This document shows positions 15,598 to 23,597 of a stretch of 64,000 bases of DNA, in pieces (position 1 is the stretch's first letter; every line of letters begins with the position of its first letter). This stretch comes from Paraconexibacter antarcticus. GTDB lineage: Bacteria > Actinomycetota > Thermoleophilia > Solirubrobacterales > Solirubrobacteraceae. The stretch covers positions 2,542,001-2,606,000 of the forward strand of contig NZ_CP098502.1 in the NCBI RefSeq assembly GCF_024220175.1, read 5' to 3'. Position numbers and translations under genes: made by a program. The notes beneath the pieces are model-generated. The model saw nothing but the letters and a program-made list of their open reading frames with translations, was not told where the DNA came from and made no database searches.

Positions 15598-16593
15598 GTG
15601 ACGCACGTGGCCGCCCCGCCGCCGGACGGCGCGTTCCGGCCCGTCCCGCCGGCGACCTATACTCACCGCGCCTTGCGCCTGTCCACCCGTGCCAAGCGTG
15701 GCGCTGCCTGGGCGGTGGTCGCCGCCGGGATCGCAGCACCCCTCGCCCGCCGGAAGGCGCGCCTGCCCGTTCCCGTGGTCACGGGCTGCGCCGTCGCGGC
15801 CCCGATCGCGCTGTGCGCCGTCGTCCCCCGCAGCCGCACCCGTGACGTGGCGACCCTCGTCCTGCAGATGTGGGGGTATCTCGCCCACTACGAGATGCCG
15901 AACGACGACCCCGAGGCGCTCAAGGCCCGGGTCCGCGTCGACTATCCCGTGCGGATCGACCGCATCCTCGGCCTCGGGGAGCTGCCCGGCGCCCGGCTGC
16001 AGCGTCGCTTCGGCGCCCCCGGCGCGGTTCGCGGGCCCGAGCAGGTGCTCGTCTGGTCCCACTGGCTGTGGTTCCTCGTGCCGCACGGCACCGTGCTGTT
16101 CATGCTCGCACGGCACCGCGACCGCTTCGAGCACGCGGCGCTGCACACCTACGCGGTCTTCGACCTCGGCGTCATGGCCTATTGGGCGCTTCCGACGGCG
16201 CCTCCGTGGTACGCCGCCCAGCAGGGCCGGGCCCCCGAGCTGCGGCGCATGATGCTCGAGCACGGTGAGGATTTCTGGGGTGACCGCTGGGAACCGCTGT
16301 ACGGTTTCCTCGGAGGCAACCCTCTGGCCGCGATGCCGTCGCTCCACTTCGCCACATCCGTGATGGCCGCACACCTCCTCGACGAGGTGGGGCCGGTGCA
16401 CGGCGCCGTGGGCTTCACCTACGCGGCGACGCTCGGGGTCGCCCTCGTCTACCTCGGGGAGCACTACGTCGTCGACCTGCTCGCCGGGCTCGCGCTCACC
16501 GAGGGCGTCCGGGCCGCCGCACCGCGCGTGGCGCCGGCCCTCGGCGTGGTCGGACGGCTCGTGCAGCGCCTCGAGCGGGCGGTCGCCACATGA
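15598..16593 (+). CDS. PAP2/Aur1-like membrane phosphatase or phosphotransferase
   Basis: A 331-aa polytopic membrane protein with the PAP2 superfamily active-site motifs. AAMPSLHFATSVMAAHL is the conserved PSxH block and ALVYLGEHYVVDLLAG the conserved HxxxD block. The arrangement, with WALPTAPPW between helices, matches the inositolphosphotransferase/Aur1-like group of actinobacteria rather than classical phosphatidate phosphatases. The gene begins with a GTG (15598) and overlaps the next gene by 4 bp (ATGA), so the two are translationally coupled. The lipid substrate is unknown, but the coupling to an LPG-synthase-like flippase suggests a joint role in phospholipid headgroup or lipoglycan chemistry. 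Confidence 0.88.
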   Translation: MTHVAAPPPDGAFRPVPPATYTHRALRLSTRAKRGAAWAVVAAGIAAPLARRKARLPVPVVTGCAVAAPIALCAVVPRSRTRDVATLVLQMWGYLAHYEMPNDDPEALKARVRVDYPVRIDRILGLGELPGARLQRRFGAPGAVRGPEQVLVWSHWLWFLVPHGTVLFMLARHRDRFEHAALHTYAVFDLGVMAYWALPTAPPWYAAQQGRAPELRRMMLEHGEDFWGDRWEPLYGFLGGNPLAAMPSLHFATSVMAAHLLDEVGPVHGAVGFTYAATLGVALVYLGEHYVVDLLAGLALTEGVRAAAPRVAPALGVVGRLVQRLERAVAT

Positions 16594-17711
16594 CGTCGGG
16601 CGCGGGCGTTCAGCCGGCCGATCGCGAGCCGACCGCCGAGGAGGACCTCGAGGAGGCGATGCCCAAGATGCAGATGACGCGCGACCGCGCGTTGCTGCTC
16701 GGCCTCTTCGTCGTCTCGGCCATCGCCTTCCTCTACTTCGTCCTCCCGCAGCTGTCGGACGTGCGCGACACGTGGGGGCGCCTGGGCAACGGCGACGCCG
16801 TCTGGATCACGATCGCGCTCGGCTTCCAGATCCTCGCGATGGGCAGCTACGTCCTCATCTTCCAGGGGATCCACGTCCCGCCCGGCTCCGTCATCACCTA
16901 CCGCGAGAGCTACCTCATCACGATGGCCGGGCTCGCCGCGACGCGGCTGTTCGCGGCCGGTGGCGCGGGCGGCGTCGCCCTGACGGCCTGGGCGCTGCGG
17001 CGGTCCGGCATGCCGCGGCGCGAGGTCGCCGAGCGCATGATCGCCTTCCTCGTCCTCCTCTACGGCGTCTACATGGCCGCGCTGCTCGTCTGCGGCTTCG
17101 GGCTCTACTTCGGGATCTTCCCCGGGCCGGGCACGTTCGCGCTGACCTTCCTGCCGGGGGTCCTCGCGCTCGCGGCGATCCTCATCATGCTCGCGGTCGG
17201 GCTCGTGCCCGACGACCTCGAGCGGCGGCTGGAGCGCTACAAGCCGAAGAACCCGCGGCTCGCCTCGGTCGTCCGCCGGCTCGCGACGGGGCCGGCCTCG
17301 CTGTCGGGCGGCGTCCGCTTCGCGCTCGGCGCGCTGCGCCGCCCGGACGCGGCGATGATCGGCACCGTCAGCTGGTGGGGCTTCAACATCGCCGTCCTCT
17401 ACGCCGCCTTCCGCGCGTACGGCGACGCCCCGCCGGTCGCCGTCCTCATCATGGGCTACTTCGTCGGCCTGCTCGGCAACCTGCTGCCGCTCCCGGGCGG
17501 CGTCGGCGGCGTGGACGGCGGCATGATCGGCGCGTTCGTCGCCTTCGGAGTGGACGGGGGCGACGCGTTCGTCGCGGTCTTCGTCTACCGGCTCTTCGCC
17601 TTCTGGCTGCCGTCGGTCCCGGGGGCGATCGCCTACTTCCAGCTCCGCACCACGGTCGGCCGCTGGCAGGAGCAGCGGCGAGCCGGCAAGGCGCTGCAGC
17701 ACGCCGTTTAG
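16590..17711 (+). CDS. Lysylphosphatidylglycerol synthase-type transmembrane protein (UPF0104)
   Basis: A 373-aa polytopic protein of the LPG_synthase_TM family (YbhN/UPF0104), which comprises lipid flippase-like domains. The signature GYFVGLLGNLLPLPGGVGGV DGGM is present near residue 290-315, and an earlier conserved segment reads TRLFAAGGAGGVALTAWALR. About eight membrane helices are visible. The aminoacyltransferase domain of true MprF is absent, so this is the flippase-like part alone. Translation is coupled to the PAP2-like gene by an ATGA overlap. A plausible role is transfer of a lipid intermediate across the membrane. Confidence 0.88.
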   Translation: MTSGAGVQPADREPTAEEDLEEAMPKMQMTRDRALLLGLFVVSAIAFLYFVLPQLSDVRDTWGRLGNGDAVWITIALGFQILAMGSYVLIFQGIHVPPGSVITYRESYLITMAGLAATRLFAAGGAGGVALTAWALRRSGMPRREVAERMIAFLVLLYGVYMAALLVCGFGLYFGIFPGPGTFALTFLPGVLALAAILIMLAVGLVPDDLERRLERYKPKNPRLASVVRRLATGPASLSGGVRFALGALRRPDAAMIGTVSWWGFNIAVLYAAFRAYGDAPPVAVLIMGYFVGLLGNLLPLPGGVGGVDGGMIGAFVAFGVDGGDAFVAVFVYRLFAFWLPSVPGAIAYFQLRTTVGRWQEQRRAGKALQHAV

Positions 17712-17726
17712 CGCCCCGTAATCAGG

Positions 17727-17742
17727 CTACACTATACAAAGT
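17727..17742 (+). promoter_or_regulatory. Possible promoter of trxB
   Basis: GCTACACTATACAAAG contains TACACT (17728-17733) and TATACA (17733-17738), candidate -10 hexamers in an otherwise GC-rich context. If TACACT is used, transcription would begin near 17740, at an in-frame GTG (17741) that would give a leaderless TrxB with 20 extra residues. Confidence 0.35.
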
Positions 17743-17800
17743 GAAGTGCCTCGTTTCCGAGGCGACTCCCCCGTACGAGACCGAAGAGACCACCACTGCC

Positions 17801-18799
17801 ATGAGCACCACGCAGCCCCGCGTCGAGAACGTCATCATCGTCGGCAGCGGCCCGGCCGGCTACACCGCAGCCCTCTACACCGCGCGCGCCGACCTCGAGC
17901 CGCTCGTCATCGAGGGCTGGCAGTGGGGCGGCCTGCTCCAGCAGACGACCGAGGTCGAGAACTTCCCCGGCTGGCCCGGCGGCGGCATCGAGGGCCCGGA
18001 GCTCATGACGAAGATGCGCGCGCAGGCCGAGGAGTTCGGCGCCCGCTACATCACCGACGAGGCGACGGAGCTCAAGCTCTCCGAGGAGCCCGGCGGCGTC
18101 CACGAGGTCCACGTCGGCGACGACGTCTACCTCGGGCGGACGGTCATCCTCGCGATGGGTGCGGAGCACAAGAAGCTCGGCGTCCCCGGTGAGGAGGAGC
18201 TCGGCGGCCGCGGCGTCTCCTACTGCGCGACGTGCGACGCGGCGTTCTTCAAGGACAAGCCGACCGTCATCGTCGGCGGGGGCGACAGCGCGATGGAGGA
18301 GGCGATCTTCCTCGCGAAGTTCTCCTCGAAGGTCGTCGTCGTGCACCGGCGCGACGAGTTCCGCGCCTCGGCGATCATGCTCGACCGCGCGAAGGCCGTG
18401 CCGAACCTCGAGCTGAAGACGCCGTTCGCGCCGATCGCCTTCGAGGGCGAGCCGCAGCTGCAGACCGTCCGCCTGCGCAACACCGAGGACGACAGCGAGG
18501 AGACGCTCGAGATCTCGGGCGCCTTCATCGCGATCGGCCACGTGCCGCAGTCCGGCATCGCGGCAGGCCAGGTCGAGACGGACGCCGAGGGCTACGTCGT
18601 GACCGAGGGCAAGTCGACCCGCACCCGCCGTCCCGGCGTGTTCGCGGCCGGCGACCTCGTCGACCACACCTACCGGCAGGCGATCACCGCCGCCGGGTCC
18701 GGCTGCCAGGCGGCCCTCGACGCCGAGTGGTACCTGCGCGACACGCCGCTGAAGCCGCTCGCCGAGGCCGGCGAGGGCGCGGCCGAGCCGGCCTCCTAG
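17801..18799 (+). CDS. trxB: Thioredoxin-disulfide reductase
   Basis: A 332-aa FAD/NADPH flavoenzyme that reduces thioredoxin. The N-terminal FAD site is VIIVGSGPAGYTAALYTARA, the redox disulfide is C142-A-T-C145 in YCATCDAAFF, the NADPH site is VIVGGGDSAMEEAIFLAKF, and the C-terminal FAD motif is GVFAAGDLVDHTYRQA ITAAGSGCQA. The length is typical. I give the ATG at 17801; an in-frame GTG at 17741 would add a 20-residue tail not seen in the family. No trxA follows. Instead the gene ends tail to tail, overlapping by 4 bp, with a degenerate AMP-binding gene on the other strand. Confidence 0.97.
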   Translation: MSTTQPRVENVIIVGSGPAGYTAALYTARADLEPLVIEGWQWGGLLQQTTEVENFPGWPGGGIEGPELMTKMRAQAEEFGARYITDEATELKLSEEPGGVHEVHVGDDVYLGRTVILAMGAEHKKLGVPGEEELGGRGVSYCATCDAAFFKDKPTVIVGGGDSAMEEAIFLAKFSSKVVVVHRRDEFRASAIMLDRAKAVPNLELKTPFAPIAFEGEPQLQTVRLRNTEDDSEETLEISGAFIAIGHVPQSGIAAGQVETDAEGYVVTEGKSTRTRRPGVFAAGDLVDHTYRQAITAAGSGCQAALDAEWYLRDTPLKPLAEAGEGAAEPAS

Positions 18800-19983
18800 C
18801 CGGCGGGGAGGACCCGGCCGGCGGCCGTCACGGCGCCGGCCAGGCCGGTCGGCACCGGCGCGCCGGTCCAGGCGGGCGGCGCCGGCCACCCGCCGCGCGC
18901 GGCGCCGTCCCCGAGCGCGCCGTCCGCGGCGAGCGGGGAGACGACGAGCAGGTCGCCGCCCGGCGACGCGGTGACCGTCACCCCGGTGAGCGGGCGCACG
19001 CCGTCCGCGACGGCCTCGCCGGCGGGCGCGAGCGCGAACGGCCCGCTCTGCGCGGTCGTGAGCAGGACGTGCACGACGTCCTCGCCGAGGAGGTCGGCGG
19101 CCACATCCGCGAGGGCGGCGTCCACCGGGCCGGTGACGAGGACGCGCTGCAGCGCCGTGAGGTCCGCCTCGTCGGTGACGTCTTCGGGGAGCGCCGTGAG
19201 GGCGCGGAGCTCGGCGGGGGTGAGGACGGCGGAGGTGACCTCGTGCGCGCCGAGCGTCGCGAGCACGGCGGCCGCGGCGGGGTCGGGCTGGGTGACGACC
19301 GTGCCGGCGGTGAGCAGCGCGACCGAGGCCCAGAACTGGGGCTCGCCGGCGGCCGCGGCGGCTCCGAGGAGGTGGACGCCGCCGGTGGGCAGGCCGGCCC
19401 GGCCCAGGATGTCGCCGACGGCGGCGCCGAGGCGCGCGACGCGCTCGGGCGTGCGCCGGCGCAGGAGCAGCACCGGCGGCCCCGCGTCGCCGTCCGTCGC
19501 CTGGATGCCGTCGGCGGGCGGCTGCTCGCCGCTCAGGCGCCGGCCCGAGCCGACGTGGCGCGCGATGAGGGGGTCGAGCCCACTGGCCGGGAACTCGGGC
19601 ACGGCACCGGCGGCCGTGAGCCCCGGCAGGGCGTCGGTCACGAGCAGCACGGCTCCGGCGGCGGCCGCGAGCCGGCGGGCCTCGTCGGCCGGGCGCCGGG
19701 CGTCGAGGACGAGCGGCGCGGCGCCGAGCTTCGCGAGGGCGTACTGGGCGACGAGGAGCTCGGGGCCGGCGGGAAGGCGGAGCGCGACCTGGGAGCCGCC
19801 GGCGACCGCGTGCTCGACGGCGAGGCCGTCGGCGAGGGCGGCGGCGGCCGCCTCGTGGGCGGCGCGCGTCAGGGTGCGGCCGGTACGCGCGTCGACGACG
19901 GCGATCGCGTCGGGCTGCTGGTCGGCGAGCCACTCGAGCGAGCCGGCGCGGGGCGCCGGGGACGGCGCGGGACCGGTCGTCAT
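18796..19983 (-). CDS. Degenerate AMP-binding (acyl-CoA synthetase-like) protein
   Basis: A 395-aa Ala-rich protein. Its first half resembles the N-terminal subdomain of ANL-superfamily adenylating enzymes: SLEWLADQQPDAIAVVDART, then ALRLPAGPELLVAQYALAKL and GAAPLVLDARRPADEARRLA. The hallmark P-loop (TSGTTG) is absent. In its place is PPVLLLRRRTPERVARLGAA, and no YGxTE or GD motif of the adenylate site can be found, nor the C-terminal lysine domain. It is therefore unlikely to activate an acid, and may be a decayed gene or a structural paralogue. The reading frame is intact and has strong third-position GC bias, favouring an expressed protein. Confidence 0.7.
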   Translation of the reverse strand: MTTGPAPSPAPRAGSLEWLADQQPDAIAVVDARTGRTLTRAAHEAAAAALADGLAVEHAVAGGSQVALRLPAGPELLVAQYALAKLGAAPLVLDARRPADEARRLAAAAGAVLLVTDALPGLTAAGAVPEFPASGLDPLIARHVGSGRRLSGEQPPADGIQATDGDAGPPVLLLRRRTPERVARLGAAVGDILGRAGLPTGGVHLLGAAAAAGEPQFWASVALLTAGTVVTQPDPAAAAVLATLGAHEVTSAVLTPAELRALTALPEDVTDEADLTALQRVLVTGPVDAALADVAADLLGEDVVHVLLTTAQSGPFALAPAGEAVADGVRPLTGVTVTASPGGDLLVVSPLAADGALGDGAARGGWPAPPAWTGAPVPTGLAGAVTAAGRVLPAG

Positions 19984-20043
19984 GCGGGCGGGGCGGGCCG
20001 CGGGGTGCTGCGCATCGCTCCCGGAAGCTACCGGGAGCGGCGA

Positions 20044-20181
20044 TCAGGCGGCGCGGAGCGCGGAGCCCGAGACGGGGAGCGTCTTCGGCGCGGCGGCCGA
20101 GCCGGTGGACGCGGACGGCGTCGTGGGCTGCGGGCGGCTGACGGGTGTGACCTTGGGATACGTGAAGTGATGAGGTGCCAT
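20044..20181 (-). CDS. Putative 45-aa peptide
   Basis: A short frame from ATG 20181 encodes MAPHHFTYPKVTPVSRPQPT and ends GSAAAPKTLPVSGSALRAA. It is Pro/Ser/Thr/Ala-rich with no membrane helix, and contains an LPVSG string resembling a sortase site but with no hydrophobic tail after it. There is no convincing ribosome binding site. It lies in the 319-bp space between the AMP-binding-like gene and ogt, where nothing else is apparent, and may not be real. Confidence 0.3.
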   Translation of the reverse strand: MAPHHFTYPKVTPVSRPQPTTPSASTGSAAAPKTLPVSGSALRAA

Positions 20182-20302
20182 GTGGATCTAAGGGGAAGAA
20201 CGCCGCAACCGCTCAAGTGTTACGGCCTGGGCGGGAGTTCTTCGGTGATGTTCGTCACGAAACATCGATTTCCTTGGTATTTCGCGGGGTGGACGCGCGG
20301 CG

Positions 20303-20926
20303 TCAGCCGAGGCTGATCCCCTCGATCTCGAGCAGCTTGATCTTCCGCTCGATGCCGCCGGTGTAGCCGGTGAGCCGCCCGCTCGTCCCGATGACGCGGT
20401 GGCACGGCACGATGATCGGGATCGGGTTCGATCCGAGCGCGCGGCCCGCCGCGCGCGAGGCCCGCGCGTTGCCCGCCGCCGTCGCCATCGCGCCGTACGT
20501 CGCCGTCGCGCCGAACGGGATCTCCGCGGTCGCCTGGAGGATCCGCCGCGTGAAGTCCCGGCTGAGCGACCAGTCGAGCGGGACGTCGAAGTGCGTCCGG
20601 CGCCCGGCGAAGTACTCGTCGAGCTCGCGCCGGGTCTGCTCAAGGCGCGCGGGGGCAGCGACGATCCGCGGCGAGACCTTCGCCGCGAGCTCCTCGAGCA
20701 CCGCGTCCAGGCCGCCGCGGAAGTCCTCGTAGGAGAGCGTCACGAGGCCGACCGGGGTCGCGGCGGCGACGAGCCGTCCGACCGGCGAGTCGATCTGGGC
20801 GTACGCGAGGTCGGCGGCGCCGCTCGCGGCGGCGCTCGCGGCGAAGCGCGCCGCGGCGGCCGCGGCGGCGGAGCGATCGAGGGTCGGGGCGGGCACGGGG
20901 AAGTCCTCGTCGTCGGGGCGGGTCAT
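20303..20926 (-). CDS. ogt: Methylated-DNA--protein-cysteine methyltransferase
   Basis: A 207-aa suicide repair protein that removes O6-alkyl groups from guanine. The acceptor cysteine is in PIPIIVPCHRVIGTSG, and the DNA-binding helix region reads EIPFGATATYGAMATAAGN with the conserved RAAGRALGSNP arginine finger segment; the tail LTGYTGGIERKIKLLEIEG is typical. It starts inside the end of an ECF sigma factor gene (4-bp overlap), so the two are translationally coupled. A methyltransferase cotranscribed with its own sigma factor suggests an alkylation-responsive unit, functionally like an Ada system with separate parts. Confidence 0.95.
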   Translation of the reverse strand: MTRPDDEDFPVPAPTLDRSAAAAAAARFAASAAASGAADLAYAQIDSPVGRLVAAATPVGLVTLSYEDFRGGLDAVLEELAAKVSPRIVAAPARLEQTRRELDEYFAGRRTHFDVPLDWSLSRDFTRRILQATAEIPFGATATYGAMATAAGNARASRAAGRALGSNPIPIIVPCHRVIGTSGRLTGYTGGIERKIKLLEIEGISLG

Positions 20927-21405
20927 CGGGCGGCCTCCTGGGCGCGAAGGGTCTTCAGGCCCTCGTGGGCGGACCGCCGGGCGGCCTCCTCGCTCGTGCC
21001 GAGGGCGAGGGCGACCTCGGCGTGGGTGAGGTCACCCGCGTAACGGAGGGTCAGCGCGGCGCGCTGCTTCGGCGGCAGGGCCCGCACGCGGACCCAGATC
21101 GCGTCCTCGCCGGGCGGCGGATCGTGGTGGGGGACGTCGGGCACGGTGTCGGTCGGGACGGCGCGGCGGCCCCGCCCGCGGAGGTGGTCGAGCGCCTTGC
21201 GGTGCGCGATCGTGAGCACCCAGGCGCGCTCGTTGGAGCCCGGCCGCAGCTCGGGGTAGGCGCGGAGCGCGGCGAGGAACGTCTCCTGGAAGCAGTCGTC
21301 CGCGTCGACCGCGCCGACCATGCCCGCGAGGTAGCGCCACACGAGGTCGCGGTGGGCGTCCAGGAAACGCTGGAAGGGGACGGGCGTGGGGGTGGCGGCG
21401 GGCAC
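20923..21405 (-). CDS. ECF-type RNA polymerase sigma factor coupled to ogt
   Basis: A 160-aa sigma factor. Region 2 is RFLDAHRDLVWRYLAGMVGA followed by DADDCFQETFLAALRAYPEL, and the WVLTIAHRKALDHLRGRGR segment is region 2.4. Region 4 is RALPPKQRAALTLRYAGDLT followed by HAEVALALGTSEEAARRSAHEG. It has no C-terminal extension and no adjacent anti-sigma gene. The ogt start lies within its last codons, so the pair is translated together. This supports a role in DNA-alkylation or general stress response, which is inferred from context only. Confidence 0.9.
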   Translation of the reverse strand: MPAATPTPVPFQRFLDAHRDLVWRYLAGMVGAVDADDCFQETFLAALRAYPELRPGSNERAWVLTIAHRKALDHLRGRGRRAVPTDTVPDVPHHDPPPGEDAIWVRVRALPPKQRAALTLRYAGDLTHAEVALALGTSEEAARRSAHEGLKTLRAQEAAR

Positions 21406-21507
21406 GGCTACGGGCAGAACGTCGCGGACGGGCCGGACGTGAGATCGCGCGTCAGGCGCCGCGGCGGACGGGGGAGCGGGCGCGGGCGTGGGCGCCCACC
21501 GGCCCGC

Positions 21508-22668
21508 TCACGTCGGCACGAGCGCGTTGATGCCGGTCTGCGCCCGCCCGATGATGAGCTTCTGGATCTGGGAGGTGCCCTCGTAGAGGGTCGTCACGCG
21601 GACGTCGCGGAAGTGGCGCTCGACCGGATGGTCGTCGACGTACCCCGCGCCGCCGTGCACCTGGATCGCCTCGTTGGACACCCACACGGCCGCCTCGCTC
21701 GCGAAGAGCTTCGCGATCGACGTCTCGGTCGTGTTGGGCTGCCCGGTGTCCTTCAGCCAGCCGGCGCGCCACACGAGCAGCCGCGCCGCGTCCGTCTTCA
21801 CCCGCATCTCGGCGAGCATCGCCTGCACGAGCTGGAAGGCGGCGATCGGGCGGCCGAACTGCTCGCGCTCGGTCGCGTAGCGCGTGGACTCGTCCAGGCA
21901 CGACTGGCAGACGCCGACGCAGCCCGCGGCGACCGAGAACCGCCCGGAGTCCAGGGAGGTCATCGCGATCCGGAAGCCGTCGCCGACCTGCCCGAGGAGC
22001 TGGTCGTCGGAGGCGAAGACGTCGTCGAGGGCGATCGACGCGGTGTCCGACGCGTGCAGGCCCATCTTCCCGTGGATCTCGCTCGGCCGGAAGCCGTCCT
22101 GGTCGGTGTCGACGAGGAACGCGGCGACGCCCTTGTGCTTCAGCGCCGGGTCGGTCTGGGCGAACACGAGCGCGACCTTCGCGACGTTCCCGAGCGAGAT
22201 CCACATCTTCGACCCGTTGAGGCGCCAGCCCCCGTCGACCTTCGTCGCCCGGGTCTTCTGGTTCGCCGCGTCCGAGCCCGTGTCCGGCTCGGTGAGGGCG
22301 AAGCACCCGAGCCACTCGCCCGAGCAGAGCTTCGGCAGGTGCGCCTGCTTCTGCTCCTCGGTGCCCCACTTGAGGATCGCCGAGCAGACGAGCGAGGTGA
22401 CGACGCTCACGACGGTCCGCGCGGACGAGTCGGCGCGCCCGACCTCCTCGACGACGAGGCCGTAGCTGCGGTAGTCCAGGCCGGCTCCGCCGTACTCGCG
22501 CGGGACGATCGCCCCCAGGAACCCCTGCTCGGCCATCCGGCCGGCGAGCTCGAGATCGAAGCGGTGGTGGCGCGCGCTCTCCCGCGCCCGCGGGGCGATG
22601 ACCTGATCGGCGAAGTCGCGCGCGGTCTCGCGGATGAGCTGCTGCTCGTCGGTGAGGGCGAAGTCCAT
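21508..22668 (-). CDS. Acyl-CoA dehydrogenase
   Basis: A 386-aa FAD-dependent enzyme that introduces the alpha-beta double bond in acyl-CoA beta-oxidation. Diagnostic parts are the N-terminal MDFALTDEQQLIRETARDFA, the FAD/substrate loop CFALTEPDTGSDAANQKTRA, and the C-terminal QVHGGAGYVDDHPVERHFRD, with YEGTSQIQKLIIGRA carrying the catalytic glutamate of short-chain enzymes (YEGTSxIQ). The true start is the ATG at 22668, not the long upstream extension. A frameshifted membrane-protein gene ends 11 bp upstream on the same strand. Confidence 0.96.
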   Translation of the reverse strand: MDFALTDEQQLIRETARDFADQVIAPRARESARHHRFDLELAGRMAEQGFLGAIVPREYGGAGLDYRSYGLVVEEVGRADSSARTVVSVVTSLVCSAILKWGTEEQKQAHLPKLCSGEWLGCFALTEPDTGSDAANQKTRATKVDGGWRLNGSKMWISLGNVAKVALVFAQTDPALKHKGVAAFLVDTDQDGFRPSEIHGKMGLHASDTASIALDDVFASDDQLLGQVGDGFRIAMTSLDSGRFSVAAGCVGVCQSCLDESTRYATEREQFGRPIAAFQLVQAMLAEMRVKTDAARLLVWRAGWLKDTGQPNTTETSIAKLFASEAAVWVSNEAIQVHGGAGYVDDHPVERHFRDVRVTTLYEGTSQIQKLIIGRAQTGINALVPT

Positions 22669-22679
22669 GACGCGCGAGC

Positions 22680-23116
22680 CTACCCCGCGCCCTGGGCCAC
22701 CATGACCGCGGCGAGGACGGCGTGCGTGCTCCACAGGAGGGTGCGCGCGCGGTCCACCCGGAGCAGCCGCCGGTGGACGGCCGCGTCGAAGCCCTGGCCG
22801 AGCGCCGTGTGCGCCGGGACGGCGGCGAGGCCGGTGATGACCCACGTCGCGAAGGCGCAGGCGAAGCCGGCGAGGGCGAGGGCGAGGGCGGCGCCGACGT
22901 CGCGGGGCTGCCCGGCCGCGACGACGAGCGCGCCGACCAGCTCGACCGACATCGCGGGGAGGACGACGAACGTGATCCGGCGGCTGTGCGCCGCGTGGTA
23001 GGCGAGCCAGCCGTCGGCCCCGACGCCCGCGAACGCGGGTAGTGCACGGCCTGCACGATCCAGCCCGCGCCGGCCATGAACCAGGCGCTCGCGGCGGTGA
23101 GGAGGAGCGCGGTCAT
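22680..23116 (-). pseudogene. Small membrane protein gene with a one-base frameshift
   Basis: The intended product begins MTALLLTAASAWFMAGAGWI then VQAVHYP, where the frame breaks, and resumes one frame over as FAGVGADGWLAYHAAHSRRI followed by TFVVLPAMSVELVGALVVAA, ending at the TAG at 22680. Restoring one base near 23036-23042 (a CTG for the present CG, giving HYPLFAGVG) rejoins a four-helix protein of about 145 aa with the conserved HYP and YH..HS motifs of an uncharacterised actinobacterial membrane family. This could be a genuine mutation or a sequencing error. It is in operon with the acyl-CoA dehydrogenase. Confidence 0.75.
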
Positions 23117-23192
23117 CACGACGGGTACGTCCGTCGCGCCGTGTCGGGCCATCGCACCTCGCCGGGGTCCGGCCCCGGCGTAGACTCGCCCG

Positions 23193-23597
23193 ATGGACCC
23201 GTTCGCGGTCATCATCCTCGGCGGTGTCGGCGGCATCGTCGTCGCCTGCCTGCTGCTCGGGCGGTTCTACCCGGGCAACGGGGCCGACGTGCTCGACTGG
23301 AAGCCGACCCGGTCGCCCGAGCTCGAGGCGCAGAACGAGATCGACGACCTCGAGCAGATGCTCGAGGCGGCGAACTCCCGCCGCCGGCGGCGCGGGGCGC
23401 CCGAGCTCACCGAGGAGTCGCTGAACGCGAGCATCGCCGCCGTGACGGCGGAGACCTCGCGGCGGCGGGACGAATACCAGGCCGACCAGGAGATCGAGCA
23501 GATGCTGGAGATCAAGAACCGGCGCCGGCGCAAGAAGGGCCTGGCGCCGATCACCGCCGAGCAGTACCGCACCGAGCTCGGGGGGGGCGGCGCATGA
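23193..23597 (+). CDS. Small membrane-anchored protein with duplicated charged motif
   Basis: A 134-aa protein with one N-terminal transmembrane helix (FAVIILGGVGGIVVACLLLG) and a cytoplasmic, highly charged tail. The tail contains the same module twice: EIDDLEQMLEAANSRRRRRG near residue 45 and EIEQMLEIKNRRRRKKG near residue 100, each followed by an APxxTxE stretch. The modules look like amphipathic helices ending in an Arg cluster and could bind nucleic acid or acidic lipids. It overlaps the next gene by 4 bp (ATGA). I do not recognise the family. Confidence 0.75.
   Translation: MDPFAVIILGGVGGIVVACLLLGRFYPGNGADVLDWKPTRSPELEAQNEIDDLEQMLEAANSRRRRRGAPELTEESLNASIAAVTAETSRRRDEYQADQEIEQMLEIKNRRRRKKGLAPITAEQYRTELGGGGA

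Noticed and set aside
13555..16464. 969-codon minus-strand frame
   Set aside because: Overlaps the kinase gene in another phase and the PAP2-like gene antisense; no domains.
20044..20181. Sortase substrate reading of LPVSG in the 45-aa peptide
   Set aside because: There is no signal peptide, hydrophobic segment or positive tail following the motif.
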